Assembly: GCF_030816965.1 (NCBI RefSeq)
Contig: NZ_JAUSYQ010000001.1
Location: 62,001-126,000 of the forward strand
Source: Streptomyces canus
GTDB lineage: Bacteria > Actinomycetota > Actinomycetes > Streptomycetales > Streptomycetaceae
DNA: 64,000 nucleotides
Reading direction: 5' to 3'
Shown here piece after piece: positions 41,297 to 49,979 of this stretch. The notes beneath the pieces are model-generated. The model was not told where the DNA came from and did no database searches. It worked only from the letters and a program-made list of their open reading frames with translations. Within the stretch, counting starts at the first letter, position 1; every line of letters starts with the position of its first letter. A program made the position numbers and the translations under genes.

Positions 41297-41620
41297 TCAG
41301 AGTGGGTCAGAGGAGAGGGGCGCGGGCCCCGTCACCGCGTGCCGTGGGTGGTAGCCGACGCCGGGGACCACGGGGTGGTCGACCGGCGGGTGGTGGAAGG
41401 CGTGCAAGGCGCCGCCGTAGACCGCGAGGCGCCAGTCGACGCCCGCGGCCTGCACCTGGCCGTGAACGCGTTCCGTTGCACGGGCAGCATGATCGGGTCT
41501 TCCGATCCGACCCCGGCCCAACCGCGGACCGACCCCGACCGGATCGCCGCCGTCGGCTACGGCACCGGGGGCGCCATCGCGCTGGAACTCGGGCGCGACG
41601 GCGTCATGGCTGTGGACGAA
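41297..41620. pseudogene. Inverted fragments of a dienelactone-hydrolase-like gene
   Basis: On minus (about 41330-41460): WRLAVYGGALHAFHHPPVDH then PVVPGVGYHPRHA, the C-terminal His region of dienelactone hydrolases. On plus (about 41525-41620): TDPDRIAAVGYGTGGAIALE and LGRDG, the nucleophile-elbow region of the same family, with the position of the nucleophile (usually Cys/Ser in GxCxGG) read as Y-G-T-G-G. Two pieces in opposite orientation show an inversion plus deletion. Confidence 0.5.
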
Positions 41621-41903
41621 GGTCTGGCGCGGGTGACGGCACAGCCGTCGGTCCCGATAGCCCGGTTCTGGCACTCGACACGCTGTCCGAGCGATTGTTG
41701 GAGACGTTGTCCGAGCGATTCTTGGAGACGTGGACAAACAGTCCCGTCTGGCCGGGAACTGGTGGCGTGGGCGATGACACAGCCATCGATGTCGACAGCC
41801 CGGCCGCAATGACTACTCCGAGCAGGGTGATTCCGACCCGAAGCCACCAGCCCGCGATGGCAGGTGTGATTCGTCTTTTCCGCAACGGGACCTCCGTACC
41901 CAT
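41604..41903 (-). CDS. Hypothetical membrane-anchored or exported small protein
   Basis: From ATG 41903 about 99 residues: GTEVPLRKRRITPAIAGWWL, RVGITLLGVVIAAGLSTSMA form a positively charged start and one hydrophobic helix (signal or anchor), followed by a Ser/Asn-rich region with the duplicated unit KNRSDNVSNNRSDSVS, encoded by a 24-bp DNA repeat near 41684-41731. No family; it overlaps the dienelactone remnant at its 3' end, so it could be chimeric. Confidence 0.35.
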   Translation of the reverse strand: MGTEVPLRKRRITPAIAGWWLRVGITLLGVVIAAGLSTSMAVSSPTPPVPGQTGLFVHVSKNRSDNVSNNRSDSVSSARTGLSGPTAVPSPAPDLRPQP

Positions 41904-41960
41904 GCGACACACGCCAAGGCGGGCCAAGGCGGCAGCGCTTCACAGTGATGGCGCGAAGCA

Positions 41961-42679
41961 TAGGAAGGCCTGTCTTTTCGACGCGAACGTTGGACCGTTC
42001 TGCGGCGAGTCACCCAGCACTCACACCCAAGCGGCGGAATCTCACACCAGACATGCCCAACCACCGTTAAGGCCGTACGACACCGGCATACGGAAGTTCA
42101 CCGGGAACCCTCACACCTCAGCACGGGAGATCCACACAACACGAGCCACGTTTCCGCAGGCCGGCAAATTCCGTCGGTAGCCCCTGGTCCGAACAGCACC
42201 GCGGGCCGGCGGTCGACACCGGCCGGTCTCCCTTCGCAGCGAAGGCTGAGCGTTCTCACCAAAGGTTGGGCGGAGAGGCTTCTTCTCACCGAAGGTCGAG
42301 CGCGTGCCATCGCGGCCTGCGCCGAGGCCGGTAGCCTGCCCGCTGACCGGCGAGCGCCTGTAGAGATCCGGGACTGGTGAGCTCGCATGTCGAGGTGTCG
42401 CGTAGGCGCGGCTGAAGCCCGCAGCTCAATGACGCTGAGTGAGCGGTCAGAGGGTGACCTGATCATCCCCATCGACAAGCGCAAGGGCCAGGCGCCGGCG
42501 TCGCCAGCATCTACCGCGCACTCGGTCGCACTCCTGGCCGTGGGACCGCCGGCCCTCCCCGCCAGGCCGAACGTCACTGGCCGCCGGAGCGGCGCGGTGC
42601 TGTCATGGGTAGAGAAGACGGCGTGGACGAGCCGGCAGGGGCGCGGCCGCCCCGTCGCACAGCGGAGGAGGCCGATGCC
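41961..42679. other. Intergenic stretch without a convincing gene
   Basis: About 700 bp. Around 42230-42310 a degenerate unit containing TTCTCACC(A/G)AAGGT recurs (42256 and 42283), together with CGCAGCGAAGGCTGAGCG. No frame carries a family signature. The promoter of the CBS-BON gene should lie near the end. Confidence 0.4.
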
Positions 42680-43324
42680 ATGCTGTACCGCCGCACGGTC
42701 GGTGACGTGATGACCGAGGATGTCGTCACCCTCCGCCCCAGCACACCGTTCCAGGAGGTCGCCGCCCTGCTGGACGCGAACGACATCGTCGCGGCCCCGG
42801 TCGTCGACGACGACGGCGCTCCCGTCGGTGTCGTGTCCGCGTCCGACGTGCTGCGGCACGAGACCGGCATGCCCGAGCCGCAAAGTCAGGACGGGAACGA
42901 CGAACGTGCCTGGGGCAAGGCCCGGGCCCGGACCGCGGGCGCGCTCATGAGCAGCCCCGTCTTCACCGCCCGCGCCGACTGGACGATCCCCCGGGCCGCA
43001 CGGGAACTCCGTAAGCGGCACGTTAAGCAGCTGCCGGTGGTCGGCGACGACGGGCTCCTCACCGGCATCGTCACCCGCAGTGACCTGCTCGACGCCTTCA
43101 TCCGCTCCGACGTCGAGATCCGCGGCGAGGTCGAGCAGGACGTCCTCGGGCGCATCCTCGGCCTGGACGAGGGCACCGTCGCGGTCGAGGTCCGGGACGG
43201 GGTCGTCACCCTTCGGGGGCACGTCCCGGAACCGCGACTCGTTCCGGTGGTCGTGGGCCTCTGCCAGGGCGTCGACGGTGTCGTCGCCGTGGACGCCCAC
43301 CTCGCCGCCGCCTGGGCGGGCTAG
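42680..43324 (+). CDS. CBS-domain pair plus BON domain protein
   Basis: 214 residues from ATG 42680 (GGAGG about 10 bp upstream). CBS 1: VGDVMTEDVVTLRPSTPFQE...PVVDDDGAPVGVVSASDVLR; CBS 2: AGALMSSPVFTARADWTIPR...VKQLPVVGDDGLLTGIVTRS; then a BON domain (VAVEVRDGVVTLRGHVPEPR; GVDGVVAVDAHLA). CBS pairs bind adenine nucleotides and sense energy state, and BON domains bind phospholipid or act as scaffolds. Such CBS-BON proteins are common in Streptomyces, often in dormancy or stress regulons. Monocistronic here. Confidence 0.85.
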   Translation: MLYRRTVGDVMTEDVVTLRPSTPFQEVAALLDANDIVAAPVVDDDGAPVGVVSASDVLRHETGMPEPQSQDGNDERAWGKARARTAGALMSSPVFTARADWTIPRAARELRKRHVKQLPVVGDDGLLTGIVTRSDLLDAFIRSDVEIRGEVEQDVLGRILGLDEGTVAVEVRDGVVTLRGHVPEPRLVPVVVGLCQGVDGVVAVDAHLAAAWAG

Positions 43325-43867
43325 GTGTTCTGCCCCGGGAGTCCGGCCGCAGCGGCAGGCCGACCACCAGGTGCAGTCGAGCAGATCCCGTGGGTGTCGT
43401 GGCGGTGGGCGTAGTCGCTGCGGTCGGTGTGCCAGGCGGGCGTGATGCCGTTCTTCTGTGCCTTGGTGGCGCGGGAGCGGACGCTGCGCGGCCCGCAGAA
43501 TGCGCTCCTGGTAGGCCTTGTGCGTGTCACTGACCGGGACGATGTGGCGATCTTCGTCTTCGCGCCGCTCATGGACGGCTTCGCGGCGGCCGTTGGCCCG
43601 CAACCGCAGGTACATCGGGGCTTGCACACCGGCGTCCTGGCACACTCCCCCGCACAGCAGGTCCCGCTCACCGACTGGGACATTGCGGTCGGCGTACATC
43701 TTGTCCATGCGGTAGACCATGTCCCACAGATCCGGATGCTCCTCATGGCCGAGGTCATCGAGATTCAGATCAAGATGCATACGCAGTTCTTGTGCCAGAC
43801 GATGTTGGCCACCCACTACCCGCCCTTCAGCCTGAAATGCCGTCAAATCCACGGTAGGACACGGCAC
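43321..43867 (-). pseudogene. Competence-protein CoiA-like gene with internal deletion
   Basis: From ATG 43867: GHEEHPDLWDMVYRMDKMYA, VCQDAGVQAPMYLRLRANGR and VPVSDTHKAYQERILRAA follow the CoiA-like family of Streptomyces. Then the frame changes and continues as VRSRATKAQKNGITPAWHTD and RSDYAHRHDTHGICS, a region that in relatives lies about 50 residues further on, past the nuclease core. The catalytic segment between is deleted. Confidence 0.6.
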
Positions 43868-43921
43868 TGACAGTCGGGAGAGACTCCGAAACAGGGCCGG
43901 CGGGAACCAGCCGCAGCGCGG

Positions 43922-44413
43922 TCAGCTCCGCGTGGGTGAGAACGGCATGGCGTCGGCCCATTCCCAGAAGGCGCCGGCCTCGTCGACTTCCCGTTGCAGC
44001 AGGGCGAACAACGGGCTCATGTCGGTGCCGGGAGGCACGTCGATGGCGACGAAGTGCTCCCCGTGCCATTCGCTGAGCAGCCCGGATTCCTTGATCGAGT
44101 TTTTGATGAGGCTGATGCTGCGGCCAAGTCGCGCAGCGTCTGTGCTCGGTCTGAGCAGTGTGCGCAGGACGCGGTGTCCGCTCACCTGGGCAACTTCGAC
44201 CACGCAAGCTTCCGGTGACAGACGGACCCGGTCTCCGAGAGCAAGGCCGTAGGTCATGAAGGGGATACAGGCCACCGCGTATGTGCCGTGCTCTTCGGGC
44301 TGGAGCCACAGCTGCTCGATCTGCCCGTCGAGGCCGAAGGGGGTCAGATCGGCCTGGGCGATGTAGTTGCTCTCGGCCCGCCCGACCGGGTCCTCGTGCA
44401 CGATGTACTGCAT
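43922..44413 (-). CDS. DUF4265 domain protein
   Basis: 163 residues: VHEDPVGRAESNYIAQADLT, QLWLQPEEHGTYAVACIPFM, TYGLALGDRVRLSPE, VSGHRVLRTLLRPS and the C-terminal HGEHFVAIDVPPGTDM. This is DUF4265, a small domain of unknown function frequent near toxin/immunity loci. Start ATG 44413 fits the family. The upstream DNA contains a dnaB fragment, so its promoter context is new. Confidence 0.75.
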   Translation of the reverse strand: MQYIVHEDPVGRAESNYIAQADLTPFGLDGQIEQLWLQPEEHGTYAVACIPFMTYGLALGDRVRLSPEACVVEVAQVSGHRVLRTLLRPSTDAARLGRSISLIKNSIKESGLLSEWHGEHFVAIDVPPGTDMSPLFALLQREVDEAGAFWEWADAMPFSPTRS

Positions 44414-44459
44414 CTCCGCCCCTCTGCCTGCTCATCTCGGCGAAGATCGTCCCATGGCG

Positions 44460-44600
44460 TCGGCTGGCGAAGCCGATCAGGTGCGCTACTACTGATACCT
44501 CTCCGATGACGTCCTTCGACAGCACCATGCCGCCCAGCACTGACTGCTCTGCCTCGAGGTCCTGCGGTGGCAGGCGGTCCAGGTCGACGCCCCAACTCGC
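44460..44600 (-). pseudogene. 5' fragment of a replicative helicase dnaB gene
   Basis: Minus strand: DRLPPQDLEAEQSVLGGMVL then SKDVIGEVSVV, the conserved start of DnaB (RxPPxxLEAEQxVLGGxL). About 30 codons later the similarity is lost. A short relic, probably captured by recombination from a chromosomal or phage dnaB. Confidence 0.6.
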
Positions 44601-45050
44601 TGGCCAAGCGCGGATACACGACGACGCCCGCGTCACCGTCGAGACGTTCACCCTGCCGAGGAGAGAGGGCACACCGATGACCAGCGGCCCGGATGACCAG
44701 CGCGTACAGGCGGCCGTACGACGGCACCACGCGGTCTCTGCACGAGGCCTGCTGGAACAGTCTGTTGAATAGCACCTTCGATGAAATCTGGACGCCGTCG
44801 CCCAAACATGGGGGACGGCGACGGCCGAGGGTATGACGCGGGACCCGGGTCATCCCGGCGTGCGGATCCGCCTGTATGCAGATCTGCGGCAGGTACTCCC
44901 CCAGGCGGCCGGAGGGGAGAGTTGTCCGGGATGCAGTGAGGCTGGCTCCGTCACTACGGGGGAAAGTGACGGAACCAGCCTGAGTCCACGGTCTCATACC
45001 CGCCCCCGCCTCGCTCGTTCTTACCGCAGTTGGCGCAATCGCCGACAGCC
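44601..45050. other. Intergenic, with one strong hairpin
   Basis: About 450 bp without a recognisable gene. AGGCTGGCTCCGTCAC (44939-44954) pairs with GTGACGGAACCAGCCT (44966-44981) with one mismatch, a bidirectional terminator-like stem downstream of the SRAP gene. Confidence 0.5.
44939..44981 (-). terminator. 16-bp stem terminator downstream of the SRAP gene
   Basis: Two 16-nt arms at 44939-44954 and 44966-44981 are complementary apart from one C-A position, with an 11-nt loop. It lies 70 bp beyond the SRAP stop codon on the minus strand. Confidence 0.6.
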
Positions 45051-45794
45051 TTACGCAGCCCGCTCGTCGAGGAGCTGGGGGCCGTTGTTGCGGACGTTGT
45101 TGACGGCGGTGGACACGGGCCGGGCATGAAGGTGGCCTTCGGCCGGCTGGCCGAGCAGAGCCCGCAGCTCGTCGAGGTCCTGGTGGCGGGGGTCGAGCCA
45201 GGCGTCGTAGTGGTCGCGGGTGAGGGCGAGCGGCATGCGGGGATGGACGCGGCCGGCCGCGTCGGTGGCCTCGGTGGTGATGATGGTGCAGGTCATTAGC
45301 CAGGCGGCCGGGTCATCGTCCTGTTTAACGGCCGGGTCGCGCCAGTACTCGTACAGCCCGGCGAGTGCCATCACCTGCTCGTCCTCGGGGTGGATGAAGT
45401 ACGGCTGTTTGCGGGCCTTGCCGGTGGCCGGGTCCTTGATCTGTTCCCACTCGTAGAAGCCGTCGGCGGGCAGCAGGCAGCGGCGCCGGGTGAAGGCGCG
45501 GCGGTAGGCGGGCTTCTCGTGCACCGTCTCCACCCGCGCGTTGATCATCCGTGCGCCGACCTTCACGTCCTTCGCCCACGACGGCACCAGGCCCCAGCGC
45601 AGCGGCCGCAGCTCCCGCTGGACGGTGTCGGTGTCCTCTTCGCCGCGGGGTGCGCGCTCGAGGACCGCCCACACGTCGTCGGTCGGGGCGACATTCCAGT
45701 TCGGCGCGAGCGTCTCCTTCGCTGGAACGTCGGGTACCTGAAAGAGCGGGGCCAGTTCCTGCGGGCTGCGAGTGGAAACGTATCGACCGCACAT
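45051..45794 (-). CDS. SRAP (YedK/HMCES-like) protein
   Basis: 247 residues. Starts MCGRYVSTRSPQELAPLF, with the catalytic Cys2 exposed after Met removal. PNWNVAPTD, RWGLVPSWAKD and INARVETVHEKPAYRRAFTR (Asn-Ala-Arg) define the active-site cleft; ADGFYEWEQ gives the Glu; TTEATDAAGRVHPRMPLAL the His. SRAP proteins crosslink covalently to abasic sites in single-stranded DNA and protect them. Complete and typical in length. Usually a core or accessory DNA-repair gene; alone here. Confidence 0.9.
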   Translation of the reverse strand: MCGRYVSTRSPQELAPLFQVPDVPAKETLAPNWNVAPTDDVWAVLERAPRGEEDTDTVQRELRPLRWGLVPSWAKDVKVGARMINARVETVHEKPAYRRAFTRRRCLLPADGFYEWEQIKDPATGKARKQPYFIHPEDEQVMALAGLYEYWRDPAVKQDDDPAAWLMTCTIITTEATDAAGRVHPRMPLALTRDHYDAWLDPRHQDLDELRALLGQPAEGHLHARPVSTAVNNVRNNGPQLLDERAA

Positions 45795-45967
45795 ACCGCC
45801 ACTCTTCCACCAACGCTGTGGTGCCCAACAACGTCAGCGTCGTCTCGCGTGAGGGAGCAGTCGCCGAGGACGGCGTACGAGGAAGGGGATGGAGAGGGCG
45901 CCGTTCGCGGAGCTGCCCGATTCGGCATTCGCAAAGGCCGAGAAGACGCTGCCGCGCGAGGCGTCAG

Positions 45968-46070
45968 CCTCGTGGTGTGAGGGCGCGCGTCAGGGCGAGC
46001 CCGTCGATGACGGAGAGCTGGCCGACGGACGCGCGGATGTCCTCGCCCTCCGGGTCGTCGGTGTCCCCAC
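45968..46070 (-). pseudogene. Short C-terminal coding relic
   Basis: The minus strand reads DTDDPEGEDIRASVGQLSVI and DGLALTRALTPRG to a stop near 45960. Protein-like composition, but no start and no family recognised. Confidence 0.25.
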
Positions 46071-46130
46071 TGCGCTAGCCCCACGGGGCGCCGAAGGCGG
46101 CGTCCGGGACGTCCCAGGCCATCTGCTCCG

Positions 46131-46367
46131 CTACTCGATGTAGCGGACCGCCTTCTTCACCTCAAGCTCCACGCCGGCCCGCACCGCGCCCTGCTCTTTC
46201 GCATGCACGGTGACCGCGCTCTGCACGTCTTGTGCAAGGTCACGCCATACCTGCCACGCGGTCTCGTAGGCGGGAGGGTCGCCTTTGGTGCGCAGGGTTT
46301 GGACAGCCGCGTGCGCCTGGTCGGCGGCGCGTTGCTTCTCCACGAGTTCTTCGAAGGTGTGTGCCAC
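46131..46367 (-). CDS. Small hypothetical helical protein
   Basis: 78 residues: HTFEELVEKQRAADQAHAAV, QTLRTKGDPPAYETAWQVWR, DLAQDVQSAVTVHAKEQGAV. Highly helical, charged. I know no family. RBS AAGG lies close upstream of ATG 46367. Alone on its strand. Confidence 0.5.
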   Translation of the reverse strand: MAHTFEELVEKQRAADQAHAAVQTLRTKGDPPAYETAWQVWRDLAQDVQSAVTVHAKEQGAVRAGVELEVKKAVRYIE

Positions 46368-46379
46368 GTAAGGACCTTA

Positions 46380-46754
46380 AGCCGTGCACAACTGGTCCCC
46401 TCCCCGCGACGTGCGCAGCAGGGAGCCAGAGGGCCGACCTCACGGTGGACGACGACAGCATCTGACGACGGTCAGATGCGCGGACTGCAAGTCCCGGAGG
46501 GCGTACGGAGGGCGCCGTCTGGCCTACCCGCTGTCCCGGCTGCGGAATCGCACCGTGGGCGTGGCTTCGAACGAGTCGATTGGCCCCAGGGGAACGAGTC
46601 CGCTGGCCCCGATTAAGCGATCTTGGGTGCTCGTCGTGAACGAGTTGATTGGCCCCACCGGAGCGAGGGTCGCGTTTGGTGTCGACCGCGAATTCAACCG
46701 CCCGCGTTCGTAATCGGGTCGCTGCCGTTCTGGGCTCGCTGATACATATGTGCG
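46380..46754. other. Intergenic with short repeats
   Basis: About 370 bp. AACGAGTCGATTGGCCCC (46572) and AACGAGTTGATTGGCCCC (46640) are near-identical direct repeats, and a third related piece AACGAGTCCGCTGGCCCC lies between them (46594). No gene is seen. They may be remnants of insertion-sequence ends or protein-binding sites upstream of the RNA-ligase-like gene. Confidence 0.45.
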
Positions 46755-47291
46755 ATGGCGAGCGACGACTCCAGTGAGTTTCAAGCAGGGCAGTCGGGAC
46801 TCATCGTGAGGGTCCCCGAGGCAGAACCTGCTGTTCGAGCGTGGCGTGAGCGGCTGGACCCCTCAGCCCGTGCGGGTGTTCCGGCCCATGTCACCGTCCT
46901 CTTCCCGTTCCTCGACGAGAGCCGCATTGACAGCGGTGCTTGCGCTGCCATCGGAGAAGTGATCGGGCGTCACCGGCCCTTCGAGGCCCGGTTCGAGCAC
47001 TGCGGTCGATTCCCGGGGATCTTGTATCTCGTCCCCGAACCGGACATCCCGTTCCGCCGGCTCACCGAGGCGATCGCGGACCGGTGGCCGGAGACCCCGC
47101 CGTTCGGCGGGCAGTTCGACGAGGTCGTCCCGCATCTGACCATCGCCCAGGGGCAAGACGATGCCGTGCTGGAGGAGGCCGAGGCTGACCTTCGCAGCCG
47201 GCTTCCCGTCACTACCCGCGTGTCGTCGGTCGATCTGATGGTCAACGACGGAACAAGGTGGCAGCAGCGAGCGTCGTTCGCGCTCCGGTGA
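46755..47291 (+). CDS. 2'-5' RNA ligase family (2H phosphoesterase) protein
   Basis: 178 residues. Two H-x-T/S motifs: PAHVTVLFPFLDES and VVPHLTIAQGQDD, the catalytic histidines of the 2H fold; RPFEARFEHCGRFPGILYLV and ASFALR complete it. Family members open cyclic phosphates or ligate RNA ends. Start ATG 46755 gives the usual N-terminus (QSGLIVRVPEAEPAVRAWRE). A tiny piece resembling its second motif (VVPYLTVAQG) recurs on plus near 58345. Confidence 0.8.
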   Translation: MASDDSSEFQAGQSGLIVRVPEAEPAVRAWRERLDPSARAGVPAHVTVLFPFLDESRIDSGACAAIGEVIGRHRPFEARFEHCGRFPGILYLVPEPDIPFRRLTEAIADRWPETPPFGGQFDEVVPHLTIAQGQDDAVLEEAEADLRSRLPVTTRVSSVDLMVNDGTRWQQRASFALR

Positions 47292-47310
47292 TCCCTCTGT
47301 TGGCCATCGG

Positions 47311-48072
47311 TCAGCCGCCGCCCAGCTGGGCCTTGGCGTGCGCGAGACGGTAGGAGTCGCTGCCGGTTTCGATGATGTTGCCGCCGAAGGTGAGGCCGTC
47401 CACGATGGCCGCGCAGAGCCGGGGGTCGGTGAACGTCTTGGTCCACGAAGAGAACGACTCGTTGGAGGCGATCGCCATGCTGTTCTTCTCCTCGCGCTCG
47501 GTCAGAACCTGGAACAGCAGCTCGGCGCCGCGCCGGTCCAGCTCCATATAGCCCAGCTCGTCGATGCAGAGAAGATTGACCCGTCCGTAATGGGCGATGG
47601 TCTTGGTCAGCAGCTTCTCGTCGGCGGCCTCGACGAGCTCGTTGACGAGTTTGGTGGCCAAGACGTACTTGACCCGGAAGCCGGCCATCGCGGCCTCGGT
47701 GCCCAGCGCGATCAGCAGGTGTGACATGCCAGTGCCGCTGTCACCGATCAGACACAGCGGCAGCCCTTTGCGAACCCAGTCGCACGAGGCCAGGGTATGG
47801 ATGGCCGCCGGGTCGATGGCGGAGTTCGCGTCGAAGTCGAACGTGCGAAGGGCTTTTTCGCGAGGGAAGCCCGCGGCCTTGATCCGGCGCTCGGAGCGAC
47901 GGCGGTTGCGGTCGTCGCACTCGGCCATCAGCAGCTCGGCCAGGAACCCGCGGTGGGTCATCTGGTCGCGGGCGGCGCCCCGCATGGTGGGCAGGCGCAG
48001 GTCGCGGCAGGCCGCGTCGATGGCCGCGTCGGCGGCAGGCTCGGTCAGACCACGGGGACGAGTGGCGTTCAT
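47311..48072 (-). CDS. IstB-like ATPase with altered Walker A
   Basis: 253 residues. IstB_IS21 fold: LRLPTMRGAARDQMTHRGFL, the P-loop LCLIGDSGTGMSHLLIAL, Walker B NLLCIDELGYMELDRRG, sensor AIASNESFSSWTKTFTDPR and C-terminal GGNIIETGSDSYRLAHAKAQ. The invariant Lys of GxxGTGKSH is Met, so ATP binding and hydrolysis should be crippled. IstB assists IstA in target selection. The start ATG 48072 overlaps the end of istA. Confidence 0.85.
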   Translation of the reverse strand: MNATRPRGLTEPAADAAIDAACRDLRLPTMRGAARDQMTHRGFLAELLMAECDDRNRRRSERRIKAAGFPREKALRTFDFDANSAIDPAAIHTLASCDWVRKGLPLCLIGDSGTGMSHLLIALGTEAAMAGFRVKYVLATKLVNELVEAADEKLLTKTIAHYGRVNLLCIDELGYMELDRRGAELLFQVLTEREEKNSMAIASNESFSSWTKTFTDPRLCAAIVDGLTFGGNIIETGSDSYRLAHAKAQLGGG

Positions 48073-49723
48073 GGCTGAGGACTCCCTTGACTGGAGGGAC
48101 GCCCGGCCGACGGCCGGGTATGGCGAAGGAGCTGGTCGTAGGCGGCCACCGAGGGCAGCGGCCTGGGGTCCGGGGGCAGCGCGGCCAGCCTGAGCGCGGT
48201 CAGTGACACCACCGGAGAGGCGATACGGCCCAGCGCCGTGTCCGGGCCCGGCTCGGCAGGAGTTTCACGTTCGGCGGCCAGACGGGCTTCCAGAGCCACT
48301 GCATCCGAGGTCAGGGCCCCGGCCCGCAGTGCGGCGGCGATCCCGGCGACGACGTGGTCGTGGCTCATGTGCCGGTGCAGCAACAGGACCTCGATCAGCG
48401 CACGGGTGCCGGCCGTGTCCCCGTGGGCCCGGCAAGCGGCCTCCCACCAGGCGTCGTGCACCGGGGTGAACTTGCCCGCCGCGCGGGCCTGGTCCAGCGC
48501 GGTCGCCCCGGGCAGTGCGCCCGGCTTGCGCAGCAGCCCTTCCAGGTAGTGGTCCAGGTCCAGGCGGCTCCCGCCGCGTGTGACGAGGCGCTCGTGCCGG
48601 GCGATTTCCGCGCGGCCGTCGTAGACCACTACCTCGGAGGCATGCAGCAGGACGCGGACCTGGCGGCCGATCAGCCGTACCGGCACCGAGTAGTGGTTCT
48701 GCCGCACGGTGATCTGCGCGTAGCGGTCCACCCTCGGAGTCAGGAGCCGCCCGGTCTCGAAGTGGTCCTCGGCAGCGGTTGCAGCAGGGGTCTTTCGATG
48801 GCGAAGTACTCGCCGACGGTGCGCGGGCGCTCGCCGATCCGGCGCTGGTCGTCCTGCCGGTCCCACTCATCGATCCGGGCGTTGAGCTCGGCCAGGGTGG
48901 TGACATCACGGACGGGGACCAGGTGGTTGCGGCGGAACCGGCCGACTTCGCCCTCGACGCCGCCCTTCTCATGGGCGCCGTCGATGCCCGGCTGGCAGTA
49001 GAAGGCGTCCAGGCCCGCCCAGGAGCGGAACGCGGTCCAGCGGTCTGTCTCCACCCGGGCCCGGGTGAAGCCGAGTACCCGGGCCACCGCGGAGGGGAGG
49101 TTGTCATAGCGGACCTTGCCCCTGGGTATGCCGCCCAGCACCTGGAAGGCGTGGACATGGCCCTCGAAGAAGGCTTCCTGCCCCTGCGAGGCCGACACGT
49201 GGTGCACGGCCTTCCCGGAGAACGAGAGCCGGAAAACGAACAGGTAGCACAAGGTGCGCACGCCATCGAGCGTGATGTAGACGCCTCCGAAGTCGACCTC
49301 GGCCTCCTCGCCGGGGCGGTGCGTCTGCGGGATGAACACACTGGGAGGTCCGCGGCCCTCCTCGACCCAGATCTCGGGCTTGCGGCGCCTGATGTAGTCC
49401 CGTACCCGGCCGTAGGAGACGTTGTCCATGCCGTGCTCGTCCACCAGCCGGTCGAAGACCCGCTTCGCGGTGTGGCGCTGCTTGCGCGGAGCATCCAGAT
49501 CAGCACGCAGAATCACGTCGATCAGATGCTTGTAGGGGTCGATCACCGACGGGCGCGGAGGCATCAACTTGCGCGGCGTCGGCCACGGGGACGTCAGAGC
49601 TTCGCGTACCAGACGCCGGTGGACCCCGTAACGGCGCGAGAGTTCGTGGATCGACAGCTTCTCGGTACGGGAGTCGCGGCGGATCGCCGCGAAGAGCTCA
49701 ACCTTGGTTCTCGGGCCATCCAT
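48069..49723 (-). pseudogene. IstA transposase with frameshift
   Basis: From ATG 49723: DGPRTKVELFAAIRRDSRTE and LSIHELSRRYGVHRRLVREA (HTH), AEVDFGGVYITLDGVRTLCY (first catalytic Asp), VRYDNLPSAVARVLGF (second Asp), GIDGAHEKGGVEGEVGRFRR (Glu). After FAIERPLLQPLP the frame is lost; the next frame resumes AEDHFETGRLLTPRVDRYAQ and VRQNHYSVPVRLIGRQV to the stop at 48069. One base is missing at about 48770 (CTGCCGAGG), so full IstA cannot be made without repair or recoding. Confidence 0.8.
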
Positions 49724-49979
49724 GCGGGCCCCCTGACTATCGGAAGCACATTGACCCTGGAGATTCAGGACCGGCGCCCCTCCTGTCGAATCCCACCTCG
49801 CTTGAACGGTGTTGAGGCGGGGCAGGGCGGCAACGGGAGCGCTTGCGCGGTCGACGGGATGTGGACCCGGTGGGTCGGCGGCGCCGTGAGGCCCGCATAC
49901 TCGGTGATCGTTGCGGTGCCGTGAGTGCGGTGACCGCTGTGGCCGGTGCGCTGTACGGGTGGAAGGGCTGTTGGGGATC
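49724..49979. other. Intergenic between IS21 and the permease
   Basis: About 255 bp without a gene. It must hold the missing end of the IS21-like element and the promoter of the permease. The permease ATG (49980) has GGGG ATC upstream but no classical Shine-Dalgarno. Confidence 0.4.

Larger units (their letters stand above)
47311..49723 (-). mobile_element. IS21-family element, damaged
   Basis: istA-like (48069-49723) and istB-like (47311-48072) genes in the standard order, overlapping by 4 bp. IstA is frameshifted and the IstB Walker A lysine is replaced by Met. I could not match inverted terminal repeats on the two sides, so the outer ends are not defined and one end may be lost. Unlikely to transpose. 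Confidence 0.8.

Noticed and set aside
48740..48800. Programmed frameshifting in istA
   Set aside because: No slippery heptamer is present at the break, and IS21 IstA is normally a single frame; simple base loss is more likely.
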